Source of the DNA: Phaeovulum sp. | GTDB taxonomy: Bacteria > Pseudomonadota > Alphaproteobacteria > Rhodobacterales > Rhodobacteraceae | Assembly: GCF_030684035.1 (NCBI RefSeq) | Contig: NZ_JAUXPI010000044.1 | Coordinates: 1 to 64,000, forward strand | Direction of reading: 5' to 3' | Length of the DNA: 64,000 nt | Shown: one piece after another, positions 45,080 through 53,853 of the stretch | Layout: every line of letters begins with the position of its first letter | How positions within the stretch are numbered: the first letter of the stretch is position 1 | The notes under the pieces: generated by a model | What the model was told of the DNA's origin: nothing | The model's database searches: none | What the model saw: only the letters and a program-made list of their open reading frames with translations | Made by a program: the position numbers and the translations under genes

Positions 45080-47338
45080 TCAGGCAAAGGCCTTGGCGCG
45101 CTCGATCAGGGCAGGCAGGTCGGGCTCGTCCGGGTTGCGCGGCTTGCCGGGGTGAATGATCGACACCTGACAGCCTTCAGCCGCCTCGACCAGTTGGCGG
45201 AAGCTGCCGCCGTCAGGGTTGACGATATAGGCCTGCATGTTGTCGTTATAGGCGAAAAGCTGCGCGTTGATCTGCGTGCATTCGTTGCAGGTGGTGCAGC
45301 GCGCGGTTTCGATCCAGGGCAGGTCCGAAGGCGGCGCGGCGGCGGCACTGGCAGCGGGTGCCGCCGTGGCCGCTGCGGATGGCGCTGCGGCTCTGGCGGG
45401 ACTGGCCGCCGGGACGGAGGCAACAACGGCGACGGTCGGTGCCGGGCCGACGCTTGCGGGGGCGGCAGCGGCGGCTGCCGCAACAGCCTTTGCCACCGCC
45501 TCGGCCGTCCGCGCCTCGAACTTCACCCGCTCGGCGGCAAGCAACCGCTCGGCGTGCGAATTGCGAATGCCGGCAAGCTCTTGCAGGCGCCGCCAGGCAT
45601 CAATCGCGCGGGTTGCCGCTTCGGCCACCTTTTCTGCCACGCCGCAGCGCGTCAACTCGTTGTGCGCGTTGATGCCAAGCACATAGGGAACCCGCGCCAC
45701 CGCCATGGCCGGTTCGAGTGTCAGCCAATCGGCGGCAGGCAGCATCTTTTCGGACCAGTCCTTTTGCGCAATCGGCTGGCTGTAGCGCGCGTAGCGTGCA
45801 TCGCACATGGCAAAGTCGATGAAGCTGAAGGCGGTATCGATGCTCAGCCGCTGCCCGGTGCCATCTTCAAAATCGAGCCGATAGCCGGGCCAATCAGCCT
45901 CCAGCGCCGGGTTGGTGGCAAGGTCGAACCGCCGCGCCCAGTCGGGGCCAGCCGAGGGGTCGTAGCAGAAGGTCGGAAACGCGCGCGACTCGGTTGCCGC
46001 CGCCGCCAGAAGGTAGGGGGCGACCCCCTCCACACTTGGCGTGGCACCCGAATAGACGCAGAAAAGCGCCGCGCCATCGTAGCGCATGCCGCGCACCAGG
46101 GCATCGCGCATGCGGTAAAGATGCGCCGAGGAAACCTGCAATGCGAAGGCGTTGTTGGTGCCCATTGCCATTGCCGCAAGCCGCGCCGAGCCGCCGCCAA
46201 AAGCGTGGCGAGATGGTTCGGGCGAGGTGGTCCCCAGAATGTCGTCGGTCTGCACCAGCACCTTGATCGGCAGGCCCGATGCCAGTGCCTCGAAGGCGCG
46301 CACGGTTTCGGCGATGTCGTCCTCGCCGTCGCGCAGCAGCACCAGCGCGGCGGGAAGCAAGGCTTCCTGTTCCGCGGTAAGGTCGCTTTCGTCGTAAGCG
46401 TTGAGCACCGGGTCGTGCTGGGCAGGGCGATACTTGCCCTCGGCTTCCAGCTCTGCCGTGGTCAGCGCCTTCACGAATTCCACCATTTCGGGCAGCCGCT
46501 CGCGGTAGGCATCAAGCGCTCTGGCGCAGCTTTCGAATATGTAGCTGTGCGGCTTGGGCTGGCCGGGCAGCAGTTCGGAACCGCGCACCGGGCCATAGAA
46601 GCGCTGGCCGCCAAGCACCGAAAGCGCCCAGCCAATGCGATGCAAGCGGTCTTCGGGCAGCCTGTCCACCGGCCGCGCGCGGGCGAGAATGCCGGACAGG
46701 GCACCAAAATCGATGCCGACGCTATCGGCTTGGCCGACGGCAGATTTCAGCGCCTCGGCACCATGCGCCTCGTCCGATTTCATGAAGTCGGCCTTGAGGA
46801 TGTCGGAAAGCCGCAAGATCAGGCCATCGACCTTCTTGCGAAAGGCCGCGGCCTTGTCGCGGTGAACAGCGTGCCAGGCATGGCTCAGCACCGCCTTGGG
46901 TGTGGCCGCATCGCAGCCGATCACCATGCCATCGGCATGCAGCCGCTCGCGCGCGCGGTCAAGGTTGGTGTCCATCGGGCCGAAGGGCTGTTCGCCCTGC
47001 GCCTGCAAAAGCGCCGCCGCCGAGGTCCGCCACAGGTCTGAAAGGCGGCCGCTTTCACCTGCGGCGACACGGCGACGTATCGCGGCCTCGAGCCGCAGCA
47101 CCTGTTGGCGTTGCGCCTCGCCTGCCGGGCCCGGCTGGGCGACAGCACCAAGCGCGTCGTCGATGAGCCGCATCAGCGGGCGGAACTGGGTCCCGCCCTT
47201 GTCATCCTCGACCAGCACAAGCGGGTAGTCGTAGCGCAAATCTTCAAGTGTGCCATAGCGCGCAAAAAGCGCGGGGCGGTTGACTGCGCTGGCAGGGCCA
47301 TGGCTGGGCGTGGTTCCGGGCATTTTCTGGTGCTGCAT
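45080..47338 (-). CDS. PFOR-related protein with tethered C-terminal ferredoxin domain
   Basis: 752 residues from an ATG 4 bases after korB. The N-terminal 350 residues are unfamiliar. Residues about 400-560 resemble the C-terminal TPP-side domain of pyruvate:ferredoxin oxidoreductase (SARLAAMAMGTNNAFALQVS, RYDGAALFCVYSG, FDLATNPALEADWP), but the TPP motif GDGW is absent. An Ala/Pro-rich linker of about 60 residues (630-690) leads to a ferredoxin-like domain with CTTCNEC and a fourth Cys in EGCQVSI. Presumably it partners KorAB as an electron outlet. Confidence 0.75.
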   Translation of the reverse strand: MQHQKMPGTTPSHGPASAVNRPALFARYGTLEDLRYDYPLVLVEDDKGGTQFRPLMRLIDDALGAVAQPGPAGEAQRQQVLRLEAAIRRRVAAGESGRLSDLWRTSAAALLQAQGEQPFGPMDTNLDRARERLHADGMVIGCDAATPKAVLSHAWHAVHRDKAAAFRKKVDGLILRLSDILKADFMKSDEAHGAEALKSAVGQADSVGIDFGALSGILARARPVDRLPEDRLHRIGWALSVLGGQRFYGPVRGSELLPGQPKPHSYIFESCARALDAYRERLPEMVEFVKALTTAELEAEGKYRPAQHDPVLNAYDESDLTAEQEALLPAALVLLRDGEDDIAETVRAFEALASGLPIKVLVQTDDILGTTSPEPSRHAFGGGSARLAAMAMGTNNAFALQVSSAHLYRMRDALVRGMRYDGAALFCVYSGATPSVEGVAPYLLAAAATESRAFPTFCYDPSAGPDWARRFDLATNPALEADWPGYRLDFEDGTGQRLSIDTAFSFIDFAMCDARYARYSQPIAQKDWSEKMLPAADWLTLEPAMAVARVPYVLGINAHNELTRCGVAEKVAEAATRAIDAWRRLQELAGIRNSHAERLLAAERVKFEARTAEAVAKAVAAAAAAAPASVGPAPTVAVVASVPAASPARAAAPSAAATAAPAASAAAAPPSDLPWIETARCTTCNECTQINAQLFAYNDNMQAYIVNPDGGSFRQLVEAAEGCQVSIIHPGKPRNPDEPDLPALIERAKAFA

Positions 47339-47342
47339 GTCT

Positions 47343-48332
47343 TTACTCCGCTGCCACCGGTTCCGCGTCATCGGGCCAGATCGTGACCTTGTCGAATTCC
47401 TCCCGCAGCACGGTCTCGACCAGCGCGGGGGTCGACGGCCGTTCGCCGGCGCGCAGATCGTCGTAGCAGGGCACCGAGGGATCGTTGTAGAGAATGCCCA
47501 CCGGAATTTCGTCGGCAATCGCCGCTATCGCCAGGGCGCGGCCCATATCAAGCGGGTCGTGGGTTTCCTGGTTCTTGTAGACGCGCGAAACCTCGGGGCT
47601 GAGGCGCAGCCCGTTGCCATGGGTGAGAATGCGCATTTTCGAGGGGTCGCGCACATAGTCGTCAAAGCGGTGCTGCATGAATTCCGGGCAGCGCTGCAAG
47701 ATGCGCACGAAGGACAAGCCACGGTGATGGAACGCCTTTTTCAGGATGTCGTAGAGCAGATCGGGGATCCAGTCCACCGCCTGCGCCACGAACGACACGT
47801 TGGCAACCCCGAGTGTCACGGTCAGAGGATTGAGCGGCAAGAGCACTGAGCCAAAGGGCGTGGTGTTGCTTTTCTGGCCGATCGGCGAGGTGGGCGAGGC
47901 CTGCTTCTTGGTCAGCCCGTAAATCTGGTTGTCGTGCAAAAGCACGGTCATGTTCATGTTGTAGCGGATCGCGTGGATCCAGTGCGCGGCACCGATGGAG
48001 GTGCAGTCGCCGTCGCCGGTGGTGACGAACACGTCGAGGTCGGGGCGGCGGATTTTCACGCCTTCGGCAACCGGCAAGGCACGGCCGTGGATGCCGTGAA
48101 AGCCATAGGCGTTCATGTAGTGCGGCAGTCGGCTGGAACAGCCGATGCCGGATACGCAGACGGTCTTTTCAGGGGCCAGTTGCTCATCGCGGCAAAGTTT
48201 CTGCATCGCGGTCAAAATCGCGGTATCGCCGCAACCGACGCACCAGCGCGGCGCGATGTCGCTTTGGTAGTCCGATAGCGCATAGTCGGTTTCGACCATG
48301 CGCATCATGCAGGCGGAAAGATTCTCGGACAT
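47343..48332 (-). CDS. 2-oxoacid:ferredoxin oxidoreductase beta subunit (KorB type)
   Basis: 329 residues. C31 and C34 in RWCVGCGD and a further Cys in SGIGCSSRLPHYM bind a 4Fe-4S cluster. The TPP/Mg site is TGDGDCTSIGAAHW and DNQIYGLTKKQASPTS. With KorA it oxidatively decarboxylates a 2-oxoacid to an acyl-CoA and reduces ferredoxin. The start at 48332 is 4 bases beyond the korA stop. Substrate (2-oxoglutarate, pyruvate or other) is not readable from sequence. Confidence 0.92.
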   Translation of the reverse strand: MSENLSACMMRMVETDYALSDYQSDIAPRWCVGCGDTAILTAMQKLCRDEQLAPEKTVCVSGIGCSSRLPHYMNAYGFHGIHGRALPVAEGVKIRRPDLDVFVTTGDGDCTSIGAAHWIHAIRYNMNMTVLLHDNQIYGLTKKQASPTSPIGQKSNTTPFGSVLLPLNPLTVTLGVANVSFVAQAVDWIPDLLYDILKKAFHHRGLSFVRILQRCPEFMQHRFDDYVRDPSKMRILTHGNGLRLSPEVSRVYKNQETHDPLDMGRALAIAAIADEIPVGILYNDPSVPCYDDLRAGERPSTPALVETVLREEFDKVTIWPDDAEPVAAE

Positions 48333-48336
48333 CGGG

Positions 48337-50238
48337 CTATTCCTTCCCAAGCTTGGAGCGCACGGCGGCAACGATTGCGGTGGGTTTCAAGGGTTGCCCC
48401 CGGGCGTTGCCCCAGCAATCGATGTCAACCAGGTAACGCGAGCGCAACAGCAGCGCGAGGCTTGAATAGCGGCGGTTTTCGGGGGTGATGAGCGGGTCCG
48501 AAAGCGGGTCGTTCCAGTTGTTTTCGATACTCATCACATGGGTGAAGCGCTTCATCACCTCGCCAATGCCAGAAGCCATCGGTTGCAGGAACTTCAGGTG
48601 CAGCGATGAGGCCGCGATGCCCTGGGCGCGCAGAATTCCCACCGCCTCCTCGATCGCGCCAAGCGTGCTGCCCCAGCCGATCAACAGCATTTCGCCGCTG
48701 TCGCCGCCACAAAGCGGCGGCAGCCGCAGCGTGGTTTGCAGCGCCGCAAGCTTGCGCGAGCGGTTGAGCAAGCCTTCTTCGTTGATCTCGGGGTCGTAGG
48801 CCACATGGCTGTCGCGGTCATGTGCAAGGCCGGTCAGGCAGTGCATGCCGTTCGGCTGGCCGGGGATGAAGCGGGTGGCAATGCCGGTGCGCGGATCCCA
48901 GTCATAGGGCTTGGCATCTTCGGGCACCGGGCTCTGGTTGACCGGCGGGGCCAGCCAGTCTTCGCGGAAGCTCGGTCGCGGGAAGGGTTGCTGGGCGGTT
49001 GCAAGGCTCGCATCCGACAGCAGCATGACCACCATGTTGAAGGTTTCGGCGATCTTGCGCGCAGTGATGACCGAATAAAAGCAGTCCTCGATGGTCGAGG
49101 GTGCCATAACCACCTTGGGGGCATCGCCGTGACCGCCGAAAATCGCCGCCATCAGATCGCCCTGTTCCACCTTGGTCGGCAGCCCGGTCGAGGGGCCGCC
49201 GCGCTGCACGTCAATCACCACCAGCGGGATCTCGGCCATCACCGCAAGGCCAAGCGCCTCTTGCTTGAGCGAGAGGCCGGGGCCCGAGGTGATGGTGACC
49301 GCGCATTTGCCCGCGTAGCTGGCACCAATGGCGAAGGCGCAGGCGGCAATCTCGTCTTCGGCCTGGTGCACGACGCAGCCGACCTTTTCGAAGATGTTGC
49401 TCAGGTAATGCGAGGTCGAGGTGGCGGGCGTGATCGGATACATCGCGCACACTTCCATACCCGAGGCGACCACGCCGAGCGCGAGCGCGGTGTTGCCGTT
49501 CATCACCACCTGCGCTTCTGTCGCGCGCTTGGCCGGAACGGTGAAGCGCAGATCGAGGTTGGTTTCTGCCCAGCTGCGGCCGGCATCAAGCAACTCGATG
49601 TTGGCATCGATGATCTTCTGGTCTTTCTTGCCGAAAATCCGCGCCACCTGCGCCCGCGCCAGCCCTTCATCAAGGCTGTAGATGCCGCAGAGCATGCCGA
49701 GCACGAACATGTTCTTGCCCTTGCGCGGGTCGGGCACGAGCTTGAGGCATTCCACCTCCATCGGCACCTCATAGACGCGAAAGCCGCGGGTGCGGATCTC
49801 CTCGACAACCTGCGCGTAAGAGGCGGCGATGCCCGCGTTGCGGTCATTGCGCCATTTGCTTTCCATCAGGATGATGCCGCCGGGCTTGATCTCGTCGGCG
49901 TGCAGACGGCTGAGCAGCACCTGTTCGTTGAAGGCCACCACGAGGTCGGCCTCGTTGCCGCCGTTTGTCACCGGGCCAGAGGCAAAGCGCACCCGGTTGC
50001 CCGAAGCCCCGGCCACCGAGCGGTGCGGGGGCTGGATTTCGGCGGGAATGATTTCCACCGTCCAGATGCCGTTGCCGGATCGCGCCGCGATGGCACCGAA
50101 GCTTTGCCCGCAGCGTTGCGCGCCTTCGCCCGAGTCGGAAACGATTTCGACGATGTGCTCGCTCAGCACCACCGCTGGCTTTGGCCTCGGTTTGCTCGGT
50201 TGCCGTTCGATCACCGCCTGTTCGGCTTTGTTGTCCAT
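48337..50238 (-). CDS. 2-oxoacid:ferredoxin oxidoreductase fused gamma-alpha subunit (KorA type)
   Basis: 633 residues. Residues about 30-200 are the gamma domain (SDSGEGAQRCGQSFGAIAARSG, NEADLVVAFNEQVLL); 225-600 are the alpha domain with NGNTALALGVVASGMEVCAMYPITPATSTSHYL, VHQAEDEIAACAFAIGASYAGKCAVTITSGPGLSLKQEALG. The fused gamma-alpha form is usual for KorA of aerobes and facultative bacteria. It is 15 bases after nfnB. Confidence 0.93.
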   Translation of the reverse strand: MDNKAEQAVIERQPSKPRPKPAVVLSEHIVEIVSDSGEGAQRCGQSFGAIAARSGNGIWTVEIIPAEIQPPHRSVAGASGNRVRFASGPVTNGGNEADLVVAFNEQVLLSRLHADEIKPGGIILMESKWRNDRNAGIAASYAQVVEEIRTRGFRVYEVPMEVECLKLVPDPRKGKNMFVLGMLCGIYSLDEGLARAQVARIFGKKDQKIIDANIELLDAGRSWAETNLDLRFTVPAKRATEAQVVMNGNTALALGVVASGMEVCAMYPITPATSTSHYLSNIFEKVGCVVHQAEDEIAACAFAIGASYAGKCAVTITSGPGLSLKQEALGLAVMAEIPLVVIDVQRGGPSTGLPTKVEQGDLMAAIFGGHGDAPKVVMAPSTIEDCFYSVITARKIAETFNMVVMLLSDASLATAQQPFPRPSFREDWLAPPVNQSPVPEDAKPYDWDPRTGIATRFIPGQPNGMHCLTGLAHDRDSHVAYDPEINEEGLLNRSRKLAALQTTLRLPPLCGGDSGEMLLIGWGSTLGAIEEAVGILRAQGIAASSLHLKFLQPMASGIGEVMKRFTHVMSIENNWNDPLSDPLITPENRRYSSLALLLRSRYLVDIDCWGNARGQPLKPTAIVAAVRSKLGKE

Positions 50239-50253
50239 AATCTGCCTGCTTTC

Positions 50254-51762
50254 CTAGATCAGCCGCACATGGGTAAAGTTGCGTTCCGCCAGATCGATGC
50301 CGAAAATGCTGCCATCGAGCCCGGCATGCTCGGGCGCGTAAACCCTGCCCGAGTCGCGGATGCCGAGGTAGCGCTTGATGCTTGCCGCAGCCTTGCGCCC
50401 GGCACCCATGGCCAGAATGACCGTGGCGGCACCGGTGACGATGTCGCCGCCCGCATAAACCCCCGCAAGCGAGGTGGCGAGGCTATCGTCGCACTGGATA
50501 TAGCCGCGCTTGTCGAGCTTGAGCTTCGAGGTCTGCCCGAGGATCGGATTGGGCGAGGTGCCGATTGCGTAAACCACGGTATCGGCCTCGAAATCGAACT
50601 CCGACCCCGGCACCACCACCGGGCTGCGCCGACCGCTCGCGTCAGGGTCGCCCAGTTCCATCCGCACGCAGCGCAGCGTGCGCACGTTGCCATTCGCGTC
50701 GCCGAGTATCTCGACCGGGTTGGTCAGCCAGTGGAATTCAATGCCTTCTTCTTCGGCGTGGTGCAGTTCTTCCTTGCGTGCGGGGCATTCGGTTTCGGTG
50801 CGCCGGTAGATGCAATGCACCTCTTCCGCCCCAAGCCGCAGGCTTACCCGCATCGCATCCATCGCGGTATTGCCGGCACCGATGACCGCGACGCGTTTGC
50901 CCAGACCCAGCGGCGTGTCGTAGGCGGGGAACTGACCGGCGCGCATCAGGTTGCAGCGGGTCAGAAGCTCGTTGGCCGAAAGCACGCCATTCAGCCCCTC
51001 GCCGGGAAGGTCCATGAAGCGCGGCGAGCCTGCGCCAGTGCCGATGAAGACCGCGTCATACCCCATCTCGCCAAGCATCTGTTCAATGGTGAACAGCCGC
51101 CCGACCAGCGTGTTGCACTTGATTTCCACCCCCAGCGCCTCGATTGCTCCGATCTCCGCATCGACAACCGAATTCGGCAGCCGGAATTCGGGGATGCCGT
51201 AGCGCAGAACGCCGCCCGGTTCGTGCAGCGCCTCGAAGATCGTGACCTTGCACCCGGCCTTGGCAAGGTCCGCCGCGCAGGCCATGCCTGCCGGACCCGA
51301 CCCGACGATGCCGACGCGAAAAGGCTGCCGTTCGATATGGCTGACCTTGCGCCAGCCCTCGGCAATGGCGCGGTCGCCCAGCCAGCGTTCCAGCCGCCCG
51401 ATGGCGACAGGTTCCAGCGTGCCGCCCGCACCCACCGGGCAGACGCCTTCGCACTGGTCTTCCTGCGGGCAGACGCGGCCGCAGACGGCGGGCAAAAGCG
51501 TCGAATCCGTCAGCAGATCATAGGCTCCCTGGTAATCGTGCTTGATCATCCGGGTAATGAAGCCCGGAATGTCGATGTTGACCGGGCAGCCCTCGATGCA
51601 GGCGGGCTGCGGGCAGACCAGGCAGCGCTCGCATTCCAGAAGCGCGTTCGGCACGTCGAAGCCGAGTGCCACCTCGTCAAAGTTCTTGGCGCGGATTTCG
51701 GGTTCCTGCACCGGCATCAGCGCGCGCTGCTGCGGAATCGAGCGGATCGTCTTGCGGGCCAT
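50254..51762 (-). CDS. NfnB/SudA-type flavin oxidoreductase, large subunit
   Basis: 502 residues. The N-terminal cysteine-rich region (CERCLVCPQPACIEGCP and CGRVCPQEDQCEGVCP) binds two 4Fe-4S clusters. It is followed by an FAD Rossmann motif VGIVGSGPAGMACAADLAKAG and an NADPH motif VAVIGAGNTAMDAMRVSLRLG. NfnAB couples ferredoxin oxidation and NADH oxidation to NADP reduction by flavin bifurcation; the same architecture occurs in sulfide dehydrogenase SudAB and in GltD. Partner NfnA is encoded immediately upstream, with a 1-base overlap. Confidence 0.9.
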   Translation of the reverse strand: MARKTIRSIPQQRALMPVQEPEIRAKNFDEVALGFDVPNALLECERCLVCPQPACIEGCPVNIDIPGFITRMIKHDYQGAYDLLTDSTLLPAVCGRVCPQEDQCEGVCPVGAGGTLEPVAIGRLERWLGDRAIAEGWRKVSHIERQPFRVGIVGSGPAGMACAADLAKAGCKVTIFEALHEPGGVLRYGIPEFRLPNSVVDAEIGAIEALGVEIKCNTLVGRLFTIEQMLGEMGYDAVFIGTGAGSPRFMDLPGEGLNGVLSANELLTRCNLMRAGQFPAYDTPLGLGKRVAVIGAGNTAMDAMRVSLRLGAEEVHCIYRRTETECPARKEELHHAEEEGIEFHWLTNPVEILGDANGNVRTLRCVRMELGDPDASGRRSPVVVPGSEFDFEADTVVYAIGTSPNPILGQTSKLKLDKRGYIQCDDSLATSLAGVYAGGDIVTGAATVILAMGAGRKAAASIKRYLGIRDSGRVYAPEHAGLDGSIFGIDLAERNFTHVRLI

Positions 51763-52718
51763 CAGTGCGCCCCCCCGGCTTCATGCGGCAATTGCGTGCG
51801 GCGGCAGTTTTCGTCGTAACGTTCAAGAGCGTCGCGTTCTTGCGCCTTGTAGCGCTTGAGGCGCAGCATCAGGTCATCGAAATCGACCTTGTGGCCATCA
51901 AAGTCCGGCCCATCGACGCAGGCAAAGCGGATCCGGTCATCAACCTTCACCCGGCAGCCGCCGCACATGCCGGTGCCATCGACCATGATCGGGTTGAGGC
52001 TGACCATGGTCTTGACCTTGTAGGGGCGGGTGGTCTCGACGCAGCCTTTCATCATGATCGGCGGGCCGATCACCACCACCTCGTCGACATCGACATGGGC
52101 CTGCAGCGCCTGGGTGATGCCGAGCGTCACGAGGCCCTTGATGCCGACCGAGCCGTCATCGGTGCAGATGATGAACTCGTCGCAGACAGCGCGGAACTTG
52201 TCATCCCAGAACACCAGATCCTTGTTGCGAAAACCCACCACGCCGATGACGTAGGCCCCGGCTTCCTTGAAGGCACGGGCCTGCGGGTAGATCGGCGCGA
52301 CGCCAAGACCGCCGCCGACGCAGATCACCTTTTTCGCACCCGATACATGGCTCGGCACCCCCATCGGGCCAACGATGCCGTAAAGCGTGCCGCCTTCGTG
52401 CAGCGTTGCCTGCATCTGCCGGGTGGATTTCCCCACCGCTTGCACCACCAGCGTCACCGTGCCGCGGTCCCGGTCAAAATCGGCGATGGTCAGCGGCACC
52501 CGCTCGCCATGCTCGTCGAGAATGATGATCACGAACTGCCCGGGCTTCGCGGCGCGCGCCATTGCCGGGTGTTCGACCTCCAGCAGAAATGTGACATCGG
52601 AAAAGTCGGTGCGTGTCAGGATCGGGAAACCCCTGGAACGAATGTCTTCGTAAGGATTTGTCTTGGAGGGGCGGGTATGTATCGCCCCGGCTGCACCTGC
52701 GTCATTGTAGTCGGTCAC
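51762..52718 (-). CDS. NfnA/SudB-type flavin oxidoreductase, small subunit
   Basis: 318 residues from a GTG with AGGGGGAAGG upstream. An FAD-binding ferredoxin-reductase fold (GQFVIIILDEHGERVPLTIAD) and NAD motif (CVGGGLGVAPIYPQA) precede a 2Fe-2S site in DGTGMCGGCRVKV with a final Cys in RFACVDGP. It pairs with NfnB. As first gene of the operon it is the one immediately downstream of the leftward FNR box. Confidence 0.9.
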   Translation of the reverse strand: MTDYNDAGAAGAIHTRPSKTNPYEDIRSRGFPILTRTDFSDVTFLLEVEHPAMARAAKPGQFVIIILDEHGERVPLTIADFDRDRGTVTLVVQAVGKSTRQMQATLHEGGTLYGIVGPMGVPSHVSGAKKVICVGGGLGVAPIYPQARAFKEAGAYVIGVVGFRNKDLVFWDDKFRAVCDEFIICTDDGSVGIKGLVTLGITQALQAHVDVDEVVVIGPPIMMKGCVETTRPYKVKTMVSLNPIMVDGTGMCGGCRVKVDDRIRFACVDGPDFDGHKVDFDDLMLRLKRYKAQERDALERYDENCRRTQLPHEAGGAH

Positions 52719-52774
52719 TGCCTTCCCCCTGTCGGTGGTTTGGCCGGACCCTACGCCGATACGTCTGCGCTTCC

Positions 52775-52788
52775 TTGATCTGCATCAA
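52775..52788 (-). promoter_or_regulatory. FNR box for the nfn-kor-yjj operon
   Basis: TTGATCTGCATCAA is a perfect FNR-type dyad (TTGAT-N4-ATCAA). Its centre lies 63 bases before the nfnA start, close enough for a class-II promoter with a start site near 52740. Confidence 0.8.
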
Positions 52789-52873
52789 TGGCCCGAGGCT
52801 TAGGCAAATGCCCACCGGCTCGTCCACCTTGTGCACGGCGAAAGCAGGGTATCGATCAAGTAAATATGTATCT

Positions 52874-52887
52874 TTGATGCACATCAA
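52874..52887 (+). promoter_or_regulatory. FNR box for the diheme cytochrome gene
   Basis: TTGATGCACATCAA is a perfect FNR-type dyad, extended to TTTGAT...ATCAAA (52873-52888). Its centre is 87 bases before the start codon. A class-II position (-41.5) would put transcription near 52922, with GATAGC at 52909-52914 as a weak -10. An AAATATGTAT element abuts it on the left. Confidence 0.8.
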
Positions 52888-52967
52888 AGCGCGTCGGCAC
52901 GAAAGGCGCGATAGCGCTGCAAGCTGGGCCGCGCGGCCCGGTGCGCGCGTCGTTGCAGGAGGATCCG

Positions 52968-53561
52968 ATGGTGACAATTCTTGAACTGGCGCGGAGCGGA
53001 CGCGGGGTTGCACTGGCAGTTGCGGCGCTGGCATCCGTGCTGGCGGCTCCTGCCAGGGCGCAGGTTGCCGATGGCTCTGATCTGGTGGCAAAGGGCAAGG
53101 CGATCTTCGAGGCAGGGATAGGCGGTATTCCCTGCGCCGCTTGCCATGGCGAAGACCAGACGGGCCTTGTCGGTCCGAGCATCGAGGGTGGCAGCGTGCA
53201 GATGGTTCACACCGCGTTGGAGAATGTCGAAGCGATGCAGTCGCTTTCGCTCAACCTGGCACAGATGGTCGCGGTTTCGAGCTATCTGCAATCGCTGACC
53301 CCGGCACCGGCGGCGGCACCGATGAGCAAACTGGTGCTCGAAGGAAAGGCGCTTTACGAATCGTCCGAGGCACATATTGGCTGCGTCGAATGCCACGGCC
53401 ACGACCAGACCGTTCTTGTTGCACCTGACCTGACCGGGGTAACGGTTTTGCAGGTGCATGACGTGATGGATCAGATCGAACAGATGGAGGGCGTGCTTTT
53501 GACCTTGCCACAAATGGTTGCGGTGTCGGCCTACCTCAACTCGATCGACGCCCCACAGTAA
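52968..53561 (+). CDS. Periplasmic diheme cytochrome c (first copy)
   Basis: 197 residues with AGGAGGA before the ATG and a signal peptide cut near AQVAD (residue 32). Two CxxCH motifs occur at residues 56 (CAACH) and 139 (CVECH). Each is preceded by a GKAIFE/GKALYE helix and followed by HG-x-DQT-x-LV, so the protein is an internal duplication of a small cytochrome domain. It is the first gene right of the FNR boxes and probably shuttles electrons to a periplasmic reductase. Confidence 0.88.
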   Translation: MVTILELARSGRGVALAVAALASVLAAPARAQVADGSDLVAKGKAIFEAGIGGIPCAACHGEDQTGLVGPSIEGGSVQMVHTALENVEAMQSLSLNLAQMVAVSSYLQSLTPAPAAAPMSKLVLEGKALYESSEAHIGCVECHGHDQTVLVAPDLTGVTVLQVHDVMDQIEQMEGVLLTLPQMVAVSAYLNSIDAPQ

Positions 53562-53640
53562 CTATCCGCTGCCAAGGTACCGAAGGTTCCGAAGTCGCAG
53601 GCAGCCGGGCGATTACATTTGCTCTTTTGAAAATACATAT

Positions 53641-53654
53641 TTGATATGGGTCAT
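53641..53654 (+). promoter_or_regulatory. Degenerate FNR-like site before the second diheme gene
   Basis: TTGATATGGGTCAT matches the left FNR half exactly and the right half at TCA only. It is preceded by ATACATATTT, the reverse complement of AAATATGTAT found beside the perfect box upstream. It lies 200 bases before the gene, so direct control is uncertain. The rest of 53562-53853 holds nothing recognisable. Confidence 0.4.
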
Positions 53655-53853
53655 GGCGCAGGGGCGAATCTTGCCGCACTGTTCCTAAGTCGGGTGGCAC
53701 GGATCAGTATCGCTGCCCGGTACCTTGGTGTGGGCTTCATCGCCCCTCGGGTCGTGTGCGCCTTGGGCACATGCGGCAAGCGCGGCGTCGAGCCCTTTTC
53801 CCGAATTGCGGCGGCAGTGCCTGGGTGCGTCGCCCCTGAACGAGGAGGTCGTC

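Noticed and set aside
48736-51819. A 1027-codon open frame on the plus strand opposite korA and nfnB
   Set aside because: Antisense shadow of clearly recognisable enzymes; composition is Arg/His/Ala-rich with no motif.
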